In this document: positions 51,442 through 60,407 of the stretch, in pieces
Position numbering within the stretch: the stretch's first letter is position 1
Layout: every line of letters begins with the position of its first letter
Source: Merdivicinus sp050943495
GTDB taxonomy: Bacteria; Bacillota; Clostridia; Oscillospirales; Ruminococcaceae
Assembly (NCBI GenBank): GCA_050943495.1
Contig: JBMNPH010000011.1
Coordinates: 35,543 to 99,542, forward strand
Length of the DNA stretch: 64,000 nt
Direction: 5' to 3'
Made by a program: the position numbers and the translations under genes
The notes under the pieces: model-generated
What the model was told of the DNA's origin: nothing
Seen by the model: only the letters and a program-made list of their open reading frames with translations
The model's database searches: none

Positions 51442-52299
51442 TTATCGGGGAGAAAATTTGTTCTTTGCCGTTACTACTCTTATTATACCATGAAGGTCCG
51501 GTGTTTGGCAAATAAAATTCAAGTCGGATTTTTGAAGAATTTCCGAAACCGCATCCTGCTGACCCATCCCGATTTCATAGGCAAGCATTCCCTCCGGTTT
51601 CAGGCGGTTGCGATATCGAGCGGTCAATTCCCGGTAAAAATACAAGCCGTCCTCGCCGCCATCCAACGCCATAGCGGGTTCCCGGGCAACTTCCGGCTGT
51701 AAATCCCGCATTTCCTCCCCGGTCAGGTAGGGAGGATTGGACAAAATCAGGTCAAAATCCGGCAGCAGTTCCGGAATTTCTCCAAGCGCATCGGCCAGAA
51801 TCCCGTGCACTCTTCCGCCGTATGCCGCATTGTTGCGGCAGAAATATTCCCATGCGGCAGGGGATTTCTCAATCGCCCAGACCTCCGCGTCGGGGCGTTC
51901 CGCCGCCAGTGTAACCGCCAGACATCCGCTTCCGGTACAGATATCCAGCACGCGGGGGGACTTCCGATCCCGTAGAAAGGAAAGGCAGGCCTCTGCCAGC
52001 GGTTCGGTATCGGCGCGCGGAATCAGCACGCCCTCCCCGACCTGAAAGGTTCGGCCGTAAAAATCCCATTCTCCCAGCAGATATTGCAGCGGCTCGTGCC
52101 GCATCCGGCGAGCCGTCAGTTCCTCCAGCCGTTCGCGCTGGCTGTCCGAAAGTTCCATTTCCTTTCCCAGCCAGATTTCCGACGCCGAAACGCCCAATAC
52201 CGTCCGCATCAGCTCCCGCGCCTCAAAATCTCCCTCCTCATATTGAGTACAGAGAATATTTTTCAAATGCAAATATACATTTTTTAATGAAATTACCAC
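51442..52299 (-). CDS. prmC: peptide chain release factor N5-glutamine methyltransferase
   Basis: Methylates the GGQ glutamine of release factors, 285 residues. N-terminal helical domain (about 1-90, with RMRHEPLQYLLGEWDFYGR), AdoMet motif I VLDICTGSGCLAVTLA and the catalytic NPPY in LILSNPPYLTGEEM are present. The start is GTG after AAGGAG and overlaps the end of the yqhQ-like gene by seven bases. Confidence 0.95.
   Translation of the reverse strand: MVISLKNVYLHLKNILCTQYEEGDFEARELMRTVLGVSASEIWLGKEMELSDSQRERLEELTARRMRHEPLQYLLGEWDFYGRTFQVGEGVLIPRADTEPLAEACLSFLRDRKSPRVLDICTGSGCLAVTLAAERPDAEVWAIEKSPAAWEYFCRNNAAYGGRVHGILADALGEIPELLPDFDLILSNPPYLTGEEMRDLQPEVAREPAMALDGGEDGLYFYRELTARYRNRLKPEGMLAYEIGMGQQDAVSEILQKSDLNFICQTPDLHGIIRVVTAKNKFSPR
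51452..51463. promoter_or_regulatory. possible LexA (SOS) box before recA
   Basis: GAAAATTTGTTC resembles the Gram-positive SOS box GAAC-N4-GTTC with one mismatch in one arm. It lies 12-23 bases after the predicted transcription start of recA, a repressing position. Confidence 0.4.
51482..51511 (-). promoter_or_regulatory. recA promoter inside prmC
   Basis: Minus strand: TTGCCA, 18 bases ending in TGG, TATAAT, that is a perfect -10 with extended TG motif, 60 bases before recA. Confidence 0.72.
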
Positions 52300-53219
52300 C
52301 GATCTTCTCCTTCCACTTCGGGGAGAACCGGCTTCATCGAGGCGATTGCCGTCTCAATCATGCTGTCATCCGGCTCGTGGGTCGTCAGCCGCTGTATCTG
52401 AAGACCAGGAAAGGAGATAATCCGAGTAAACCAGTTGTCATAGCGTCCTGCCAGCTTGATGAGTTCGTACGCGCAGCCGATTACCAGCGGCAGCAGCACA
52501 ATCTTGAGCAGGGTGCGAATCAGCGCATTATTCCATGTAACCACCGAAAAGATCAGAATGCCCAGAATCAGCACAATGAAAATAAAGCTGGTGCCGCAGC
52601 GGGGATGAAAGCGGCGATATTTGCGGATATTTTCGACGGTCAGTTCCTCACCCGCCTCATAGCAGGCGATCGTTTTGTGTTCTGCGCCGTGATACTGGAA
52701 CATCCGGTACATTTCCGGAATGCGCCCCACCAGCGCCATATATCCCAGAAAAATGATGATTTTGATAATACCCTCGATGAGTGACATACTCCAATGCGGC
52801 AGAAATCCTTCTGCCAGTCCTACAATCCACGCCGGCAGCAGCATAAACAGCACAATTGCCAGCACAACTCCCAGCACCGACCCGATGCCAAGGAACAGAT
52901 TCGCTGCCTTATCTCCGAAGGTTTTGTCCAGCCACTTCTCGAAACGGGAGGGTTCCTCCTCTGAATCCATGCCCTCGGTGGAAATTTCCGCCGATTTCAT
53001 GAGGCAGCGGTATCCCACGACCAGCGAGGCAATCATATTGACCACGCCCCGAACAATCGGAATTTTCGCCCAGATTCCGATCGGCTTATTCTCCCAGGTT
53101 TCCGTATACAGTGTGCCATCCGGTTTCCGCACTGCCATCGCAGACTTGCGCGGCCCCCGCATCATCACACCTTCCATCAGCGCCTGTCCGCCGATCGAGG
53201 TTTTAAAGTTTCTGCTCAT
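52293..53219 (-). CDS. DUF1385 membrane protein (YqhQ-like)
   Basis: A 308-residue protein of the DUF1385 family. The family opening IGGQALMEGVMMRGPRKSAMAVRKPDG and the histidines in YHGAEHKTIACYEAGEELT plus HPRCGTSFIFIVL are the conserved hallmarks, and about five transmembrane helices follow. Function is not established; the conserved His/Cys residues suggest metal binding. It overlaps the histidine kinase gene by 17 bases and prmC by seven. In Bacillus the homologue lies near the efp operon. Confidence 0.9.
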   Translation of the reverse strand: MSRNFKTSIGGQALMEGVMMRGPRKSAMAVRKPDGTLYTETWENKPIGIWAKIPIVRGVVNMIASLVVGYRCLMKSAEISTEGMDSEEEPSRFEKWLDKTFGDKAANLFLGIGSVLGVVLAIVLFMLLPAWIVGLAEGFLPHWSMSLIEGIIKIIIFLGYMALVGRIPEMYRMFQYHGAEHKTIACYEAGEELTVENIRKYRRFHPRCGTSFIFIVLILGILIFSVVTWNNALIRTLLKIVLLPLVIGCAYELIKLAGRYDNWFTRIISFPGLQIQRLTTHEPDDSMIETAIASMKPVLPEVEGEDRW

Positions 53220-54672
53220 TCTCTGGTTTCCTTTCTAATATCGAGGATTGTTCCGGAAGGTCCTCCGGTGTATTATGGACCGGTATTCGGATCAGGACGG
53301 TGGTTCCCACGCCCAATGTACTTTCAATGTCGATGCTGCCTTTATGCATCTGGATAATTTCATTAGCCACTGCCAATCCGATTCCGGATCCGCGGCGGGT
53401 ATGGTTGGCCTTGAAAAATTTCGTCTTGATTTTAGGCAGATCCTCGGGCGCGATGCCGCATCCGGTATCCGCCACGCTGATAATGATTTCATTGTCCCGG
53501 GCAAAGGCGTCGATTTTGACGGTTCCGCCGGGATCGGAATATTTGATTGCATTATCAATGACATTGATGAAGACCTGCCGCAGCCGGTTTTTGTCCCCAT
53601 AGATAATAGGGAGCATTTCCGGCTCGTTGTAAATGATCTGGATCTGTTCTCGATTGGCCTTTTCGGTGTAAATGAGCACTGCCTCGCCCAATTCTGCCAG
53701 CAAATCCAGCTTCTGAAAGACCAGGCTGAACCGGCCGTTCTGAATACGCGAAAAGTCGAGCAGTTCCTCCACCATGCCGGAAAGCCGCTCGGTTTCCGCT
53801 GAAATAACCCGCATCCCCTTTTTGAGGGTGGCCGCATCGTAATTGTCTGTATCCAGAAGAGTTTCCGCCCACCCACGGATCGCCGTCAGAGGCGTACGAA
53901 GTTCATGGGAGACCGAGGAAATAAATTCATTTTTCATCTTCTCGGTATTTTCCAGTTCATCCGCCATGAAATTGATCGTCTCGCACAATTCACCGATCTC
54001 ATCATCGGAAAGCCGCGCAATCCGGCTTTTGAAGTCTCCCGAAGCAATTTGCCGGGCTGCAACACCGATTTCCCGTACAGGACGTACAATACTCTTGATA
54101 AAAAACAGGCCTGATACCAGTACCAGCACCAGCACTGCCAACGCCGCAAAACTGATAGTCAGCACCATATTGCGGATGGCCCGATCAACCCGTTCGAGCG
54201 ACACCATAAACCGCATCGCCGAAAACTCCGAATTAACAGGCGTTACCAGCCGGGTAACAGCCATTACCTTTTCTCCGCTCTCGATCTTCCCGACAAAATA
54301 GCCTTCCCCGCTCGAGGAATTCAGAGCCATCGTATAGTCTGGGAGATTCTGGGTATTGTAGGAAAATCCACTGGAAGTCAGGGTCACTTCCCCGCTCGGA
54401 TTGATGGTCATGAGTTCCATCATATTTTTGTCGGGAAATGACTCGACATAGCTGCGGATTTCAGTATAAAAGTTCGCCGTCACCGTATTTTCGGAATAAC
54501 GGATCATCATGCCGTCAACCGTGCTGGCCCGATTATTGAGCACTTCCTTCACGGCGGAATAATAATAATTGTGGATGGCAACCCCGCTGATCGTCACAAC
54601 AGCTGCCAGTATGATAAAAATAACGCCGAAACTGTTCAGAAACCAGCGCGTTGTAATGCTTTTGAGTGCCAC
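53203..54672 (-). CDS. sensor histidine kinase (HAMP/HisKA/HATPase)
   Basis: A 489-residue membrane kinase. TM1 at about 12-34, an extracytoplasmic sensor of about 130 residues, TM2 at about 168-193, HAMP at about 194-246, phospho-acceptor His256 in SSVSHELRTPLTAI, and an ATP-binding domain ending in GRGSGIGLAVAN-like RGSGIGLAVAN. The start is GTG nine bases after GGAGA. Orthodox PhoR/WalK-type architecture without PAS. It lies 22 bases after the response regulator gene, its obvious partner. The signal is unknown. Confidence 0.93.
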   Translation of the reverse strand: MALKSITTRWFLNSFGVIFIILAAVVTISGVAIHNYYYSAVKEVLNNRASTVDGMMIRYSENTVTANFYTEIRSYVESFPDKNMMELMTINPSGEVTLTSSGFSYNTQNLPDYTMALNSSSGEGYFVGKIESGEKVMAVTRLVTPVNSEFSAMRFMVSLERVDRAIRNMVLTISFAALAVLVLVLVSGLFFIKSIVRPVREIGVAARQIASGDFKSRIARLSDDEIGELCETINFMADELENTEKMKNEFISSVSHELRTPLTAIRGWAETLLDTDNYDAATLKKGMRVISAETERLSGMVEELLDFSRIQNGRFSLVFQKLDLLAELGEAVLIYTEKANREQIQIIYNEPEMLPIIYGDKNRLRQVFINVIDNAIKYSDPGGTVKIDAFARDNEIIISVADTGCGIAPEDLPKIKTKFFKANHTRRGSGIGLAVANEIIQMHKGSIDIESTLGVGTTVLIRIPVHNTPEDLPEQSSILERKPENEQKL

Positions 54673-54694
54673 ACGGCAAAATCTCCTTTCCCGC

Positions 54695-55396
54695 TCAGTT
54701 TGGTTCGCCCCACTTATAGCCATATCCCCATACCGTCTGGATATATACCGGTGTAGACGGCTCATCTTCCACCTTGATGCGCAGACGGCGGATATTCACA
54801 TCGACAATTTTGACGTCGCTGTAATAATTCTCGCCCCAAATTTCATTGAGAATTTTGTTGCGGTCGAGCGCCGCTCCTTTATTTTTGAGCAGCAATTCCA
54901 TAATCTGATACTCCACTTGGGTTAGATCGATCAGCTTCCCATTCTTGGTGAGGGTACGACTCTTCAGATTGAGAACAAAGGGACCGCTTCGGATATCGGC
55001 ATTTTCTTTGGGTTTTCCGGCCGCCATGCTCACCCGGCGGTAAACAGCGTCCACTCGCGCTACTACCTCGGAAGGGCTGAATGGCTTGGTGACATAGTCG
55101 TCCGCTCCCATCATCAAGCCGCCAACGCGGTCAATTTCCTGCGAACGGGCAGTCAGAAAGATAATTCCCAGTGTCTCTGAACGCTGCCGGAGCTGCTTAC
55201 AAAGGGTAAATCCATCCATTCCAGGCATTGTAACATCCAAAAGCGCTACATCAAAATCCCCGTTCTGCTCATCATAGACCCGCAGCGCCTCCTCTCCGCA
55301 GTTGACATCAACCACCGTATAGCCGGAACGCTGCAAATTGATGACGACAAATTCCCGGATGGTGTCCTCATCTTCACATACTAAAATCCGTTTCAT
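54695..55396 (-). CDS. OmpR/PhoB-family response regulator
   Basis: A 233-residue DNA-binding regulator. The receiver domain (1-118) has the acidic pair in VCEDED, phospho-acceptor Asp54 in LLDVTMPG, Thr in LTAR and Lys in VTKPFSPSE. The C-terminal winged helix (about 135-230) ends YIQTVWGYGYKW, the family signature. It is paired with the kinase downstream and preceded by the beta-propeller lipoprotein gene, 18 bases away, suggesting the lipoprotein might be part of the sensing system or a target. Confidence 0.95.
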   Translation of the reverse strand: MKRILVCEDEDTIREFVVINLQRSGYTVVDVNCGEEALRVYDEQNGDFDVALLDVTMPGMDGFTLCKQLRQRSETLGIIFLTARSQEIDRVGGLMMGADDYVTKPFSPSEVVARVDAVYRRVSMAAGKPKENADIRSGPFVLNLKSRTLTKNGKLIDLTQVEYQIMELLLKNKGAALDRNKILNEIWGENYYSDVKIVDVNIRRLRIKVEDEPSTPVYIQTVWGYGYKWGEPN

Positions 55397-55414
55397 TCCC
55401 CTATATCCTTTCTG

Positions 55415-56725
55415 CTAATAATACCGATTAAAATTCTTTTTGACTTCAATCATGCTCATCGCAAGCTTCCAATTGGCGTCTTCGGGTATTTTGGCCAGAT
55501 ACACAATCTGTCCGCCGCCTGCACTGTCGATAATTTCATATCCAGGAAACTTTCCAGCTTCCCAATCACTTCGTTTTGCCATCTGAATATACAGAAGCTC
55601 ACTCCGCACCGGATTGTCTCCCAGCTGATATTCAAAAAATAACGTCTCATTTCCTCGAACAGTCCGCTTAACACTGACTGTTCCCAACCAATTCTCCGGA
55701 AAATCCAACATATATCCCTGAGAAGAATTCACGTAAGAGGATTTGACCTTCTCAAATTCTCCATTGAAAAAATGATACCAATCGGTCAAATAAAAGGCAC
55801 CCGCAACCTCCTCAGTATACCCCGGCAGCAGAGTCAGTCCAGGCACTTCAATAATAGAATCTTTATTGGTATCAAAGCAGACAGCACCTACCGTCCGATC
55901 GATCGGATACCTTTGGGGGGCCTCCGGATTGTAAGTCAAATTGACCAGTCCTGTATCCTCCTCATAACCCAGGATTTCCGTTGTCATTAAATTGCTTCCT
56001 CGGTATCCGTCCAAATAGATCGCTTTTTGCCCGTTTTTCAGGTATCCGCTGGTAATGTTGGTATAACGAGTAATGGATGGATCCATCGCAACCAAATTTC
56101 CTTCTTTAAAATCACCGTCTTCATATACCAGTAACTTCGCCGAAGCACTTCCATCCTCATTCGGAGCCGTCACCAGCACTACATCATCCTCGTCATCACT
56201 ATCCAGATCCGAAATTGCCTTGGCCTGATAACTTTCCGAGCAAATTTCATCCATGGTGCTTCCATTAAAACTATATACTTTGAGAAGGCTGGTATTATCG
56301 CTCGAATAGGTCAGTCCGACTGCCAGCAAAGGCTGACCCCCTACCCGCATCACCGATACATCCTCTACTTGGGTCCCATCCAACGAAATATCATGAACCG
56401 ACTGCCATTCCCCATCTCGTTTATCCAGCACTGCCATGTGAATTGCAGCAGTAATATTGGCTGCGGTCGACTGATAAAAGGCCACCGCCTCAGAAGTCAC
56501 CTCACTATCGAGGTTAATGACCAGAAACGCTGACCTGTTTTCGCCTTTTTGCGGATACAGCAATTTGATATTATCTCCGGTTTCCCGCACCAGAGCTGCA
56601 TAAATTTCATTCTGTTCCTCATTCAGCAGCGGCGGCGTCAGCAGGCTGTCAACCCCAGTCTGCGGGATCGAACAGCCTGTCAACATTGTCATCGCTGCCA
56701 GAATGCCAAACCATCGGTTTTTCAC
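55415..56725 (-). CDS. secreted lipoprotein with VCBS/FG-GAP-like repeats
   Basis: A 436-residue exported protein. The lipoprotein signal ends LTGCSI (Cys18). The mature part is built of beta-rich repeats with calcium-loop-like acidic turns, ISDLDSDDEDDVVLV and CFDTNKDSIIEV, and strand pairs such as AAIHMAVLDKRDGEW and SLLKVYSFNG, the pattern of VCBS/FG-GAP beta-propellers. Its function is not known. The start is GTG with GAGG upstream. It sits between citrate synthase (20 bases) and a two-component system (18 bases) and shares their transcript. Confidence 0.72.
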   Translation of the reverse strand: MKNRWFGILAAMTMLTGCSIPQTGVDSLLTPPLLNEEQNEIYAALVRETGDNIKLLYPQKGENRSAFLVINLDSEVTSEAVAFYQSTAANITAAIHMAVLDKRDGEWQSVHDISLDGTQVEDVSVMRVGGQPLLAVGLTYSSDNTSLLKVYSFNGSTMDEICSESYQAKAISDLDSDDEDDVVLVTAPNEDGSASAKLLVYEDGDFKEGNLVAMDPSITRYTNITSGYLKNGQKAIYLDGYRGSNLMTTEILGYEEDTGLVNLTYNPEAPQRYPIDRTVGAVCFDTNKDSIIEVPGLTLLPGYTEEVAGAFYLTDWYHFFNGEFEKVKSSYVNSSQGYMLDFPENWLGTVSVKRTVRGNETLFFEYQLGDNPVRSELLYIQMAKRSDWEAGKFPGYEIIDSAGGGQIVYLAKIPEDANWKLAMSMIEVKKNFNRYY

Positions 56726-56745
56726 TGCAAGCCTCTTTCCCGGTC

Positions 56746-58107
56746 TTAGCGGCGGGCATCCAACGGCTGATACGGCTGCTTGCGGACTACAGACTTATAA
56801 GCAGGACGGATAATCCGCGAGCAGGTCGTATATTCCTCGATGCGATGGGCGCACCATCCACTCATTCTCGCCACAGCAAAGAGCGGCGTGAACAATTCAT
56901 CCGGGATTCCCAGCATCCGGTACACAAAGCCGGAATACAAATCCACATTGGCGCAGATGGATTTCTTGTCGCCCTTGCGCGCCGCAATGACTTCTGGTGC
57001 CAGCCGTTCTACAGCCTTGAGCAGATCCAACTCATCAGTTAATCCCTTTTCAGCCGCCAGCTTCTCAGCACTATCCCGCAGAATCTGTGCACGTGGGTCG
57101 GATATCGTGTAAACAGCATGCCCCATCCCGTAGATCAGGCCGGTACCGTCGCCTTGTTTGCGATCCAGGATCTCGCCCAGAAAACGCGATACTTCCTCAT
57201 CGTCCTTCCAATCGGAAACGCCACGTTTAATCGCTTCGAACATCCGCACCACGCTAATATTGGCACCGCCATGACGGAATCCTTTGAGGGCGCCAATCGC
57301 ACCAGAATAAGCTGAATAGGCATCCGTTCCGGATGATGTAAGGGTGCGGCAGACAAAGGTGGAGTTATTACCGCCGCCGTGTTCCGCATGCAGCATCAAA
57401 CAGGTATCCAGCAGCAGTGCCTCTTCGTCAGTATATTCCCGGTCAATCCGTAAGGTCGAAAGGATGCTCTGCGCAAGGCTTTCACCGGGACGCACCGGAT
57501 GAAAATAGGTAGACTTGTTGTCATAGTGGCCGATTTTCGCCTGGTATGCATTCACCATCATGGTAGGCATCCGAGCGATGATGTAGATGGCTTTCCGCAG
57601 CTCGCCCTCAAGGGAAGCCTCCTCAGCAAATTCATCATAGGAATAAAGAGCCAGGACGCTGCGGGCCAACTTATTCATGATGTCTTTAGAAGGTGCCTTC
57701 AGGATCATATCCTGCACAAAATCCTGCGGAAGAGAACGCGCCTGTGCCAGAACCATCCGGAAAAACTCCAGCTGCTGAGCAGTAGGCAAAGTGCCAAACA
57801 ACAGCAAATAGGATACCTCTTCATAACCACAACGTTTTTCACGACCGCATCCGTTAATCAGGTCACGGATATCATAGCCGCGGTAGGTCAATTCTCCGTC
57901 TACCGGCTGCTTTTCGCCTTCATTGATCACATAACCGTGCACGTTACAGATCTGGGTCAGTCCGGCTAATACGCCGGTACCGTCGCTGTTGCGCAAGCCG
58001 CGCTTAACATTATATTTTTCATTCAGTGATGGATCAATATAGTTATGTTTTTTGAATTCCTCACATAAAGTACTGATAGTTTCGGTTTTTACAAATCCTC
58101 TTGCCAT
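56746..58107 (-). CDS. gltA: citrate synthase
   Basis: Joins acetyl-CoA and oxaloacetate to citrate, 453 residues. The conserved catalytic segments are ELTYRGYDIRDLI (citrate synthase N-term signature), the first catalytic His in LHAEHGGGNNSTFVCR, GMGHAVYTISDPRA with the second and the Asp in NVDLYSGFVYRML. A C-terminal CAHRIEEYTTCSRIIRPAY is typical of this clostridial type. It starts a co-directional run with a promoter at 58184-58212. No aconitase or isocitrate dehydrogenase genes are in the window, so it probably feeds glutamate synthesis. Confidence 0.95.
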   Translation of the reverse strand: MARGFVKTETISTLCEEFKKHNYIDPSLNEKYNVKRGLRNSDGTGVLAGLTQICNVHGYVINEGEKQPVDGELTYRGYDIRDLINGCGREKRCGYEEVSYLLLFGTLPTAQQLEFFRMVLAQARSLPQDFVQDMILKAPSKDIMNKLARSVLALYSYDEFAEEASLEGELRKAIYIIARMPTMMVNAYQAKIGHYDNKSTYFHPVRPGESLAQSILSTLRIDREYTDEEALLLDTCLMLHAEHGGGNNSTFVCRTLTSSGTDAYSAYSGAIGALKGFRHGGANISVVRMFEAIKRGVSDWKDDEEVSRFLGEILDRKQGDGTGLIYGMGHAVYTISDPRAQILRDSAEKLAAEKGLTDELDLLKAVERLAPEVIAARKGDKKSICANVDLYSGFVYRMLGIPDELFTPLFAVARMSGWCAHRIEEYTTCSRIIRPAYKSVVRKQPYQPLDARR

Positions 58108-58183
58108 TGTTCAGTCTCACCCTGCTTTTCGTTGAATTTGCGGTAAGAAACCGCTGGTTCCATAAAATCATATAGATACTTTT

Positions 58184-58212
58184 ATTTTATAACAGTACAG
58201 GGTTAAAGTCAA
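58184..58212 (-). promoter_or_regulatory. promoter of the citrate synthase run
   Basis: Minus strand: TTGACT, 17 bases, TAAAAT, about 75 bases upstream of the citrate synthase ATG. It could drive the 14.5-kb run to 43588. Confidence 0.65.
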
Positions 58213-58265
58213 GGCTGAATCCCCACGGATTTTGCCGATTTTTTAAAAGCACAAGGAGGAATAAA

Positions 58266-59423
58266 ATGAAACGTCATTCTCTTACCCGCTGTCTGTTCTT
58301 TCTGGGGGCAGCCGCCCTGCTTCCTGCACTCCCACTCACAGTCTCCGTCCAATATCCTGCTGTTCTTCCTGCTCTCTCTCCGGTCCAATCTTCTATTTCG
58401 TTCCGCGATTTTTCTTCAAAGGATCCACTTACCCTTCTGCCTTCTAGCATCCCGCCGGAAGTTTCTGAACAGCCGGAAGAATCCCAAACTGTATCTGCTG
58501 CAGCATCCGACCCGGAAGTCTCCCTCCCGGAAGTCCTGCAGGAATCCTCTGCCACGCTTTCCCTTCCCCAGCATTATACTGTACTGGATGCCGAAACCGG
58601 AGAGGTTCTGTCTCTGACACCGTTTGAATACATCTGTGGGGTAACAGCTGCGGAAATTCCTATCGGCTTCCATACGGAGGCACTCAAAGCGCAGGCGGTT
58701 GCTGCCCATAGCTATGCCCTTTATCAGATGGGACTGCAGCTGAAAAACCCTGATCCAGATCTAAAAGGTGCCATCCTTTCGACCGATCCGGCGCATTTTC
58801 AGGCATACCTCTCTGAAACGGAACGCCAATCCCTCTGGGGGGAGGCATTTTCCCAAAATGAGGAAAAGCTGCGTGCGGCCGTTGAGGAGGTACTTGGCTG
58901 CGTTCTTGTTTATGAAGGACAGCCTCTTGCCGCAGCGTTTCATTCCATCTCTTCGGGGCGAACTGAATCAGCCGCCGATGTCTGGGGACAAAGTCTCCCA
59001 TGCTTAGTCCCAGCCGACAGCCCCGAAGATACGCAGAATCCGCAGATGCTTTCCCGAATCACTCTGACCTTACAGGAAGTTTCGGCTACTCTCGGGGCAA
59101 ATCTGGACGGTCTCTCCCTATCGGATGATCCCAATCAATGGTTTGCTGTTACACGACGAACCGAAAGCGGCATGGTGCTGGAAATTCAGGTCGGCAATCT
59201 TACCACAGATGGCGAACAGATCCGTAGTCTATTTGATCTCCCCTCCGCCAATTTTGAGATCTCCTATCAGGAAGAAAATTTTCTCTTCACTGTCAAAGGG
59301 CGGGGACACGGCGTGGGAATGAGCCAATATGGTGCAGATTCCATGGCAAATAATGGAAAAAGTTGGAAGGAAATTGTGGCGCGTTACTATCCGGGGGCAG
59401 AAATTGCCACAGTTCTGTCATAA
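58266..59423 (+). CDS. spoIID: stage II sporulation protein D (SpoIID/LytB domain)
   Basis: Lytic transglycosylase-type cell-wall hydrolase for septal thinning and engulfment in spore formation. 385 residues. Signal-like N-terminus (about 8-30), a low-complexity linker to about 100, then the SpoIID domain: the catalytic Glu in VTAAEIPIGFHTEALKAQAVAAH, SISSGRTESAADVWGQSLPCL and the C-terminal RGHGVGMSQYGADSM with KEIVARYYPGAEI. ACAAGGAGG before the ATG. This suggests the organism forms endospores. It is divergent from citrate synthase. Confidence 0.92.
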   Translation: MKRHSLTRCLFFLGAAALLPALPLTVSVQYPAVLPALSPVQSSISFRDFSSKDPLTLLPSSIPPEVSEQPEESQTVSAAASDPEVSLPEVLQESSATLSLPQHYTVLDAETGEVLSLTPFEYICGVTAAEIPIGFHTEALKAQAVAAHSYALYQMGLQLKNPDPDLKGAILSTDPAHFQAYLSETERQSLWGEAFSQNEEKLRAAVEEVLGCVLVYEGQPLAAAFHSISSGRTESAADVWGQSLPCLVPADSPEDTQNPQMLSRITLTLQEVSATLGANLDGLSLSDDPNQWFAVTRRTESGMVLEIQVGNLTTDGEQIRSLFDLPSANFEISYQEENFLFTVKGRGHGVGMSQYGADSMANNGKSWKEIVARYYPGAEIATVLS

Positions 59424-59477
59424 AGCAACTATTCCACCGCATACAGTATGATAGCGATATGGAAAGTGGTGAAAATT

Positions 59478-60254
59478 ATGTTTATCCAGTCATTCCGTTT
59501 TAAAAATTTGCTAATTGTCAGCGGCGCCATCCTGGCTGGGCTGGCATTGGGTCTTTGCGTCCTGCTAATGGCCATCCGATCAGCAGCCTCCCCTCCCACA
59601 GAAGAGACTCTCAAGGAAAGCAGTACTTCTCAGAAAACCGTTTGGCTGACTTTTGATGATGGACCTTCGGCTATTACCGGTGAAATTCTAGACGTCCTCA
59701 AAGAAAAAAACGTTCCAGCCACTTTCTTTGTGATCGGGGCGACAACGGATCGCGGTAAAAAGCTATATCAACGAATTGTAGACGAAGGGCATGCACTTGG
59801 CATTCATTCCTATTCACATCGCTATCAGCAGATCTATGCCAGCGCCGATGCCTATCTCGAAGATTTTAACCGACTTTCCGACCACCTGGAAAAATATGCC
59901 GGTGTTCGTCCGGATATTTTCCGTTTTCCTGGCGGAAGCCTCAATCAATATGCCGATCCAGCCGTACTCCAGCAAATTAAAGAACGAATGACCAAGGAGG
60001 GAAAGGTTTGGTTTGATTGGAATGCATTGGCTAAGGATGACAAAGCTTCTCCTACTCCGGCAGAGGAAATGTTTGAAAATATCCTACAGTCTGCCGGGGA
60101 TCAGGAACAAATTCTCATCCTGATGCATGACGACACACTCCGCACTACCGCAGCCGAATGTGTCTCGATGCTGATCGATCATTATCAGGAACTTGGATAC
60201 ACTTTCGAAAAGCTTTCCGCTGAAACAGATCCCATACAGTTTTCTGAAAAATAG
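59478..60254 (+). CDS. polysaccharide deacetylase (CE4/NodB)
   Basis: Exported, membrane-anchored N-acetylglucosamine deacetylase of peptidoglycan or exopolysaccharide, 258 residues. One anchor (about 9-33), then NodB motifs: TFDDGPS (motif 1, catalytic Asp), HSYSHRY (motif 2, metal His pair), RFPGGSL (motif 3), DWNALAKDD (motif 4) and LILMHDD (motif 5). All key residues are present. The ATG chosen has GGTG six bases upstream; the frame is open ten codons earlier. It lies 54 bases after spoIID. Confidence 0.92.
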   Translation: MFIQSFRFKNLLIVSGAILAGLALGLCVLLMAIRSAASPPTEETLKESSTSQKTVWLTFDDGPSAITGEILDVLKEKNVPATFFVIGATTDRGKKLYQRIVDEGHALGIHSYSHRYQQIYASADAYLEDFNRLSDHLEKYAGVRPDIFRFPGGSLNQYADPAVLQQIKERMTKEGKVWFDWNALAKDDKASPTPAEEMFENILQSAGDQEQILILMHDDTLRTTAAECVSMLIDHYQELGYTFEKLSAETDPIQFSEK

Positions 60255-60283
60255 GTGTTCTCTTTCTTTTTAAGGGAGAATGG

Positions 60284-60312
60284 TTGACAAATTTGAAAAA
60301 AGAGGGTATGAT
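60284..60312 (+). promoter_or_regulatory. sigma-A promoter of the CorC/HlyC gene
   Basis: TTGACA (perfect), 17 bases, TATGAT, 96 bases upstream of the TTG start, leaving a leader of about 89 bases. Confidence 0.82.
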
Positions 60313-60318
60313 AATGCT

Positions 60319-60407
60319 GTATAGCCTGCCGGAAGGGTTCCGGTATGCTGTGCGGCATTTTTTACCGCACCTTATGCTTTCGTGAAAGAAATAGGAGGTT
60401 TTTCAAC
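60319..60407 (+). promoter_or_regulatory. structured leader of the CorC/HlyC gene
   Basis: Three stem-loops in series: CCGGAA / TTCCGG (60329-60343), GTGCGG / CCGCAC with a 9-base loop (60350-60370) and CTTT / AAAG next to the ribosome site (60377-60388). It is not matched to a known riboswitch class. AGGAGG follows at 60393. Confidence 0.45.
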
